This document shows positions 51,780 to 56,896 of a stretch of DNA of 56,896 bases, in pieces. The translations under genes were made by a program, and so were the position numbers. Every line of letters starts with the position of its first letter. Positions within the stretch are counted from its first letter, which is position 1. Under the pieces are notes generated by a model. The model made no database searches. It was not told where the DNA came from and was given only the letters and a program-made list of their open reading frames with translations. This DNA is from Streptomyces tailanensis (lineage in GTDB: Bacteria > Actinomycetota > Actinomycetes > Streptomycetales > Streptomycetaceae), in assembly GCF_008386495.1 (NCBI RefSeq), contig NZ_VTHJ01000063.1:1-56896 (forward strand), written 5' to 3'.

Positions 51780-51917
51780 GCGGATCTCACTCTCTCGCTC
51801 GGGAACGGCACCCCCGCAGTCCAGCCGCCCGACATCGATGCGGCCTCTCCCGGAGCGCCCGGCGCCCGGAAGGGATGAGGTTTACGGGGATGTGGCGCGT
51901 CCGAGTGAACATCCAGC

Positions 51918-51946
51918 CGGATATCTGTGGACACGCCGAGGGTCAA
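51918..51946 (-). promoter_or_regulatory. Candidate promoter of rplU-rpmA-obg
   Basis: On the minus strand, TTGACC (51941-51946) and TATCCG (51918-51923) with a 17-base spacer. Good -35, moderate -10; inferred. Confidence 0.55.
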
Positions 51947-51991
51947 GGTTACGGGGCCTTACCCGGAGCGGGCAAATCGAGCCCTCCCCCG

Positions 51992-53338
51992 TCATGTGGT
52001 CGGCTTCTCGCCGTCCGCCGGCAGGGGCTTCACGCCCTTGCACAGGTCCGTGGTGTCGGCCTTGCCCGGGTAGGCGACGCCGATCACCTTGTCGAAGTGG
52101 GCCCGGTACATGTCGTGCACGGCGTCGTCGTCGACCTTGACGATCGACTCGTCGTTCTCGCGCAGCGCGGGCCCGGTGTAGTTGCCGGAACCGGTGAAGC
52201 TGATCTTGTTGCGGACCCCGTCGTACGCGCCGTCGATCAGGATGTACTTGGAGTGGATGATGTACGGCGTGGTCAGCTTCTGGCCGGGGTTCAGCGGGTC
52301 CCGGTCGTCGTTGTAGCAGCGCACGGTCGGCCCGCCGGACGTGTGCAGCTTCTCCCACGTCCCGGCCGTCCCGCCACTGCTCTTGGCGCTGTCCGACTCG
52401 GCGTAGACGATGCTCACGTTGCAGCCGGCCTTCTTCAGCGCGACCAGCTTCTCGGCGATCGCCAGCCGTGTGATCTTGAAGATCGACACCCGTACCCAGG
52501 TCCTCTGGGTCACCCCGGCGCTGTTCTTGTACGTGCACTGCACGTTGTTGAGCACCGAGTACACGGTGTCGGTGGCCCGGGTGTTCCCGGCCCGCGGGAA
52601 GAAGTACGCCTTGTAGAGGCCATTGCTGACGGTCCGGTACTCCCAGCTCGGCCAGTCCTTGGCCACCATCGTGTCGAAGTAGTCGGCGTACGCGTCGTAC
52701 ATCGTCGGGTTGTTCGGCAGCAGCAGCGCGTCGTTGAAGAACTTGGTGTGCGCGGAGGGCGTCGAGTTCGACGTCGTCTGCACGACCACGTTCGTGGCGC
52801 CCTCGACCGCCGAGAACAGCCAGAACTTGTTGTGCATGATCGACTGCCCGTACTTCGGGTCACCGAGGCAGGACTTGTCGACGGGACAGGTCGCGACGTA
52901 CGACCCCTTCGTACGGTCGGTGCCGAGCGCGGCGGCGAGGCTGTTGTACGAGGTGTTGGTGGGCCGGTCGCTGATGCTCGACTCGTCCAGCAGCACCTGG
53001 ACGTTCACGCCGCGGTCCTTGGCGGCGACGAGCGCGTTGACTACGGACGCCTCCCACACGTGGTAGACGGCGACCTTGACGGTGGAGCCGGGCAGCGCGG
53101 TGGCCATGAGCTCGATGAGCCGCGCACGGATCGCGAGCTGCTCGCTCTCGGTGCCCAGCGGATCGTTGAAGATGGGGCCCTCGGTCCACGTCGGGGCGGC
53201 CTGCGCGGTCCCCGCGGACACCGCCGCCTGCACCCCGGCCGCCGACAGCACCGTGGCCAGCGCCACCGCCTTGCGTCCACCCCTGACGGGCTTCACAGCC
53301 CGGTGCAGCCCAGCGCTCTTCAGGCGCACGCGCGCCAT
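51992..53338 (-). CDS. Secreted phospholipase-D-like (HKD) protein
   Basis: 448 residues, ATG 53338 (MARVRLKSAGLHR). A signal peptide ends near 'AGTAQAAP' (about 48). Two HKD-like motifs: 'IMHNKFWLFS' near 170, where Ser replaces the usual Asp of HxKx4D, and the intact 'IIHSKYILID' near 361, followed by 'SFTGSGNYTG'. PLD enzymes cleave or transfer phosphodiesters in phospholipids or nucleic acids. Several Cys suggest disulfides outside the cell. It lies between rne and rplU. The leader carries an AACTGTGCTTCG motif. Substrate unknown; the first motif may be inactive. Confidence 0.88.
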   Translation of the reverse strand: MARVRLKSAGLHRAVKPVRGGRKAVALATVLSAAGVQAAVSAGTAQAAPTWTEGPIFNDPLGTESEQLAIRARLIELMATALPGSTVKVAVYHVWEASVVNALVAAKDRGVNVQVLLDESSISDRPTNTSYNSLAAALGTDRTKGSYVATCPVDKSCLGDPKYGQSIMHNKFWLFSAVEGATNVVVQTTSNSTPSAHTKFFNDALLLPNNPTMYDAYADYFDTMVAKDWPSWEYRTVSNGLYKAYFFPRAGNTRATDTVYSVLNNVQCTYKNSAGVTQRTWVRVSIFKITRLAIAEKLVALKKAGCNVSIVYAESDSAKSSGGTAGTWEKLHTSGGPTVRCYNDDRDPLNPGQKLTTPYIIHSKYILIDGAYDGVRNKISFTGSGNYTGPALRENDESIVKVDDDAVHDMYRAHFDKVIGVAYPGKADTTDLCKGVKPLPADGEKPTT

Positions 53339-53509
53339 GCGGCCCTCCCCCAACTGTGCTTCGTATGACCACGTGAGTTTTACAGGTACCTGGCCGCGCT
53401 TCGAAGCGGAGGGGGTTTTATGAGACGGAGGAGACTCTCAAACCAGCCCAAACCCTCCCACCCGTTGCGAAGTTCCTCTCCCCGGACGGAACTTCCTCCC
53501 CCGGACACG

Positions 53510-53554
53510 CCGGTGCCCCGGCCTGACGGTGAAACCGCCGGGCCGGGGCACCGG
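53510..53554 (-). terminator. rne terminator
   Basis: CCGGTGCCCCGGCC (53510-53523) pairs with GGCCGGGGCACCGG (53541-53554), perfect 14-bp stem, shortly after the rne stop. Confidence 0.85.
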
Positions 53555-53588
53555 TTGGAGCGTAACTACGCAGCCGCGCCCGGGAGGC

Positions 53589-56500
53589 TCAGCTCTCGTC
53601 GGTCGAAGCGGTGACCGTGGCCGACGTCTGCTCGGCGGCCACCGTGGTCTTCTTCGCGGCCGACTTCTTCGTCGCCGCCTTCTTGGCCGTGGCCTTCTTC
53701 GCGACCGTCTTCTTGGCCGCCGCCGTCTTCTTCGTGGCGGCCTTCTTCGCCGTCGCCTTCTTGGCCGTCTTGCGCGCGGTCTTCTTGGCGGGGGCCTCGG
53801 TCTCCGCCTCCTCCGCGGCTACCTCGGCCTCGGTCGCACCCTCCGCGGATGCCGACGGAACCACCACGACAGCGGTGTCCTCCGGCGCGGTGGGCGCCGT
53901 CGCCTTGCGCACGGCACGCCGCCGCGGACGGGCGGGAGCAGCGCTCTCGGCAACGGGGGCCGCTTCCGTCTGCTCCGCCACCGGCTCGGCAGCAGCAGGC
54001 TCCGGAGCGGGCTCGGTCACGGGCTCCGCGACCGGCTCGACGACCGTCACCACGGCGTCGTCCGCCGCGGCCCCGGCCGGGGCGCCCGCGGGCGCGGACA
54101 CCTTCCGGGTCACCCGACGACGCGTACGCCCCTTGGGCGCGGCCTCCTCGGCGGCACGCACGGCGGCCGGCGTCTCGACGACCGGGTCCTCCACCGCGAC
54201 CGGCTCCGCCTCGGCGGCCTCCCGCGACTTCGGCGCCCGCTCCTCGACGACCTCGGCGGGTACGACGGTCACGGCCTCCCGCTGCTTCGGCGCGCCCGAG
54301 GGCGCGGAGGCCCGACGGGTCGCCCGACGCCGCGAACGACCGCGCGCGACCGACGCCTCGGCCTCGGCGACGCTGCTGTACAGCTCCTCGTCCGGCTCGA
54401 ACTCAGGAGCCGGAAGCGCCACCGGCACGGCGACCTCGGCGGCCACCTCGGCCTCGACCAGCTCCGCCGCCTCGGCCGGCTCGACGGCCTCGACCTCGGC
54501 CGCCGCCACGTGCTCGTGGTCGATCTCCACACCGCCACGCCCGCGCTTACGGCGCTTGCCGCCACCACCGACGGCGGTCGGCTGATCCATGTGCACGATC
54601 ACGCCACGCCCGTTGCAGTGGACACAGGTCTCGGAGAAGGACTCCAGCAGCCCCTGTCCGACCCGCTTCCGGGTCATCTGGACCAGGCCCAGCGAGGTGA
54701 CCTCGGCCACCTGGTGCTTCGTACGGTCGCGGCCCAGGCACTCCAGCAGACGCCGCAGGACCAGGTCCCGGTTGGACTCCAGCACCATGTCGATGAAGTC
54801 GATGACGACGATGCCGCCGAGGTCGCGCAACCGCAGCTGGCGCACGATCTCCTCGGCCGCCTCCAGGTTGTTCCTGGTGACCGTCTCCTCCAGGTTGCCG
54901 CCCTGGCCGGTGAACTTGCCGGTGTTGACGTCGACCACGATCATGGCCTCGGTCTTGTCGATCACCAGCGAACCACCGCTGGGCAGCCACACCTTGCGGT
55001 CCAGCGCCTTCATCAGCTGCTCGTCGATGCGGTACGTCGCGAAGACGTCGACCTCAGAGGTCCACTTCTGCAGGCGTTCCGCCAGGTCGGGCGCGACATG
55101 GGAGACGTACCCGTGGATGGTCTCCCACGCGTCGTCACCGCTGACGATGACCTTGGAGAAGTCCTCGTTGAAGATGTCGCGGACGACCCGGACCGTCATG
55201 TCCGGCTCGCCGTAGAGCAGCGTCGGCGCGCTGCCGCTCTTGGCCTTCTTCTGGATGTCCTCCCACTGCGCCTGCAGTCGCTCGACGTCGCGGCGCAGCT
55301 CGTCCTCGCTCGCGCCCTCGGCGGCGGTGCGCACGATGACGCCCGCGTCCTCGGGGACGATCTTCTTGAGGATGGTCTTCAGCCGGGCCCGCTCGGTGTC
55401 GGGCAGCTTGCGGCTGATGCCGGTCATCGACCCCTCGGGGACGTAGACCAGGTAGCGGCCCGGCAGAGAGACCTGGCTGGTCAGACGCGCGCCCTTGTGC
55501 CCGATCGGGTCCTTGGTCACCTGGACGAGGACCGACTGGCCGGACTTGAGCGCGCTTTCGATGCGGCGCGGGCCGTTGGCCATGCCCAGCGCCTCGAAGT
55601 TGACCTCACCGGCGTACAGGACGGCGTTGCGGCCCTTGCCGATGTCGATGAAGGCGGCCTCCATCGACGGCAGCACGTTCTGCACCTTGCCGAGGTAGAC
55701 GTTGCCGACGTACGAGGTCGCCTGCTCCTTGTTGACGTAGTGCTCGACGAGCACGTTGTCCTCAAGGACGCCGATCTGGGTGCGCTCGCCGCTCTGGCGG
55801 ACGACCATGACGCGCTCGACGGCCTCACGGCGGGCGAGGAACTCGGCCTCGGTGATGATCGGGACGCGACGACGCCCCTGCTCACGGCCTTCCCGACGCC
55901 GCTGCTTCTTGGCCTCCAGACGGGTCGAGCCCTTGATGGACTGCACCTCGTCGGACGGCTCGGTCTCCTTCGCGCGCCGCTCGCGCGGCTCACGGACCTT
56001 CACGACCGTGCGCTCGGGGTCGTCGGACGCCGCCTCGGCCTCCGTACCCGAGTCACCGGCGCGACGACGACGGCGACGGCGACGACGGCTGCTGCTGGAG
56101 CCGGAACCACCGGCCTCCTCGCGCTCGTCCGCCTCGTCCTCGGCGTCCTCGTCCACCTGCTCGGCGGTGTCCTCGGCGTCCTGCGCGGCCTGCTCGGCGG
56201 CGAGCTCCTCGCCCTCGGCGGCCTCACCCTCGGCCTCGGCCGACTCGCCCCGGCGACGGCGACGGCCACCACGACGACGGCGACGACGCGACCCGGTGGA
56301 CTCCTCCTCGCCGAACTCGTCACCTTCGGCGCCCTCTTCGAGCTCCTCGTTCTCCTCCGGCTGGTCCGCCACCACGGTGGCGGCCACAGGCTGCTCCGCC
56401 TCGGCGGGCTCACCCCGACGGCGACGGCGACGACGCGACCCGCCGGTGCCCTCCTCCTCGGCGAACCCGCCGAACTCGGTGGCCTCGGCGCTCTCGACGA

Positions 56501-56896
56501 CCTCGGCGGGCTCCGCCACCGCCTCGGCGGCGGCCTGCGCGGCCGCCCGCTCCGGCGTCTGGAACATCGGCTCGGTGAACACCGGCGCCTGGAACACGGC
56601 CATGGCGGGCCGCGCGGGCCGCGCCGGGGCCTCCTCGGCGACCGGCGCCGCGGGCGCGGAGAACCCACCGGCGGCCTTGCGCGTGGCCCGACGCCGCGTA
56701 CGCCGCGGCCCGGCCTCCTCGGCCTCGGCGGGAACCTCTGCTGTCGGGGCGGCGGGCGCCGTCTCGGCCGCGGCGGGCTCCGCCTGCTCCTCGGCGGCCT
56801 GCGGCTCACCGGCGGGCGTGGACACCCGGCGGGTCGCACGACGACGCGTACGACCGGCAGGCGCGGCCTCCTCGACCGGCGCGGCTACGGGCTCCT
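53589..56896 (-). CDS. rne: Ribonuclease E/G, 5' end beyond the window
   Basis: At least 1102 codons visible; the frame stays open to the window edge, and the GTG at 56825 is internal to a repeated 'RRRATRR' segment, so the true start lies outside. Order: acidic/Arg-rich N-terminal region with boxes like 'GSRRRRRRRGE', S1 domain ('GNVYLGKVQNVLPSMEAAFIDIG'-type), RNase H-like/DNase I-like catalytic core with 'MIVVDVNTG' and 'VVIDFIDM' (catalytic Asp pair), zinc link 'CVHCNGRG', then repeated 'RRATRR/KxSAP' boxes and a Lys/Ala histone-H1-like C-terminus. Endonuclease for mRNA decay and rRNA maturation. Catalytic core sits in the middle, as I recall for RNase ES. Confidence 0.95.
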   Translation of the reverse strand, partial: EPVAAPVEEAAPAGRTRRRATRRVSTPAGEPQAAEEQAEPAAAETAPAAPTAEVPAEAEEAGPRRTRRRATRKAAGGFSAPAAPVAEEAPARPARPAMAVFQAPVFTEPMFQTPERAAAQAAAEAVAEPAEVVESAEATEFGGFAEEEGTGGSRRRRRRRGEPAEAEQPVAATVVADQPEENEELEEGAEGDEFGEEESTGSRRRRRRGGRRRRRGESAEAEGEAAEGEELAAEQAAQDAEDTAEQVDEDAEDEADEREEAGGSGSSSSRRRRRRRRRAGDSGTEAEAASDDPERTVVKVREPRERRAKETEPSDEVQSIKGSTRLEAKKQRRREGREQGRRRVPIITEAEFLARREAVERVMVVRQSGERTQIGVLEDNVLVEHYVNKEQATSYVGNVYLGKVQNVLPSMEAAFIDIGKGRNAVLYAGEVNFEALGMANGPRRIESALKSGQSVLVQVTKDPIGHKGARLTSQVSLPGRYLVYVPEGSMTGISRKLPDTERARLKTILKKIVPEDAGVIVRTAAEGASEDELRRDVERLQAQWEDIQKKAKSGSAPTLLYGEPDMTVRVVRDIFNEDFSKVIVSGDDAWETIHGYVSHVAPDLAERLQKWTSEVDVFATYRIDEQLMKALDRKVWLPSGGSLVIDKTEAMIVVDVNTGKFTGQGGNLEETVTRNNLEAAEEIVRQLRLRDLGGIVVIDFIDMVLESNRDLVLRRLLECLGRDRTKHQVAEVTSLGLVQMTRKRVGQGLLESFSETCVHCNGRGVIVHMDQPTAVGGGGKRRKRGRGGVEIDHEHVAAAEVEAVEPAEAAELVEAEVAAEVAVPVALPAPEFEPDEELYSSVAEAEASVARGRSRRRATRRASAPSGAPKQREAVTVVPAEVVEERAPKSREAAEAEPVAVEDPVVETPAAVRAAEEAAPKGRTRRRVTRKVSAPAGAPAGAAADDAVVTVVEPVAEPVTEPAPEPAAAEPVAEQTEAAPVAESAAPARPRRRAVRKATAPTAPEDTAVVVVPSASAEGATEAEVAAEEAETEAPAKKTARKTAKKATAKKAATKKTAAAKKTVAKKATAKKAATKKSAAKKTTVAAEQTSATVTASTDES

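Noticed and set aside
55517..56839. Arg/Pro-rich minus-strand frames beside rne
   Set aside because: They are frameshifted readings of the real rne frame.

Overview
High-GC chromosomal DNA from a Streptomyces-type actinobacterium. The evidence is very high GC at third codon positions, many GTG starts, ATGA/GTGA gene overlaps, rare TTA codons, and a gene order that matches my memory of the conserved core of Streptomyces chromosomes (hrcA-dnaJ, hemW, lepA/rpsT, holA, comEC/comEA, leuS, rsfS, nadD, proA/proB, obg-rpmA-rplU, rne). Nothing looks like a prophage, plasmid or biosynthetic gene cluster. The window is core genome with a few accessory or poorly understood modules inside it. Most genes read on the minus strand.

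Layout. 0.1-2 kb: rsmE and a nitronate-monooxygenase-like flavoprotein, coupled by an ATGA overlap. 2.2-4.5 kb: hrcA-dnaJ heat-shock operon with a CIRCE operator. 4.6-6.2 kb: metallo-beta-lactamase-fold hydrolase and a DUF3097 protein with TOPRIM-like signatures. 6.2-7.5 kb: hemW. 7.5-14.5 kb: a signalling island, with a SpoIIE-type phosphatase/anti-sigma-kinase fusion divergent from a giant HAMP-repeat hybrid kinase and its response regulator; kinase and regulator each carry one TTA codon. 14.6-19.2 kb: acyl-CoA synthetase, lepA and rpsT. 19.5-27.4 kb: holA, a small protein, arylamine N-acetyltransferase, comEC, comEA, a DegV protein and a coiled-coil membrane protein. 27.5-30.6 kb: leuS, preceded by a leucine-codon leader peptide and an intrinsic terminator, i.e. 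an attenuator. 30.7-33.9 kb: a three-gene redox operon (40-codon ORF, NOX/ferric-reductase-like bis-heme membrane protein, NuoF-ferredoxin fusion). 34-36.1 kb: two identical tRNA-Ala(GGC) genes flanking a GT87-type mannosyltransferase and two zinc-ribbon miniproteins. 36.3-41.9 kb: histidine phosphatase, rsfS, an LCP-family wall-polymer protein, nadD, two ~55-residue membrane proteins and an M48 protease. 41.9-43.6 kb: two paralogous membrane proteins of unknown role. 43.7-47.1 kb: proB, a small gene and proA, with a 144-bp MITE-like element between the latter two. 47.4-49.5 kb: TagF-like wall-polymer polymerase. 49.6-51.8 kb: obg, rpmA, rplU. 52-53.3 kb: secreted phospholipase-D-like protein. 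53.6 kb to the edge: RNase E/G, 5' end outside the window.

Themes. Translation and ribosome biogenesis dominate (rsmE, lepA, rpsT, leuS, tRNAs, rsfS, obg, rpmA, rplU, rne). Cell-envelope genes (LCP protein, TagF-like enzyme, GT87, PLD) recur. The best candidates for undescribed biology are the split NADH-to-heme membrane redox module at 30.7-33.9 kb, the leuS attenuator, the TTA-containing HAMP-array signalling unit, the MITE placed exactly at a stop codon, and the paralogous 'SVVFDE' membrane proteins. All assignments come from reading the sequence and from memory of protein families; no database search was run.
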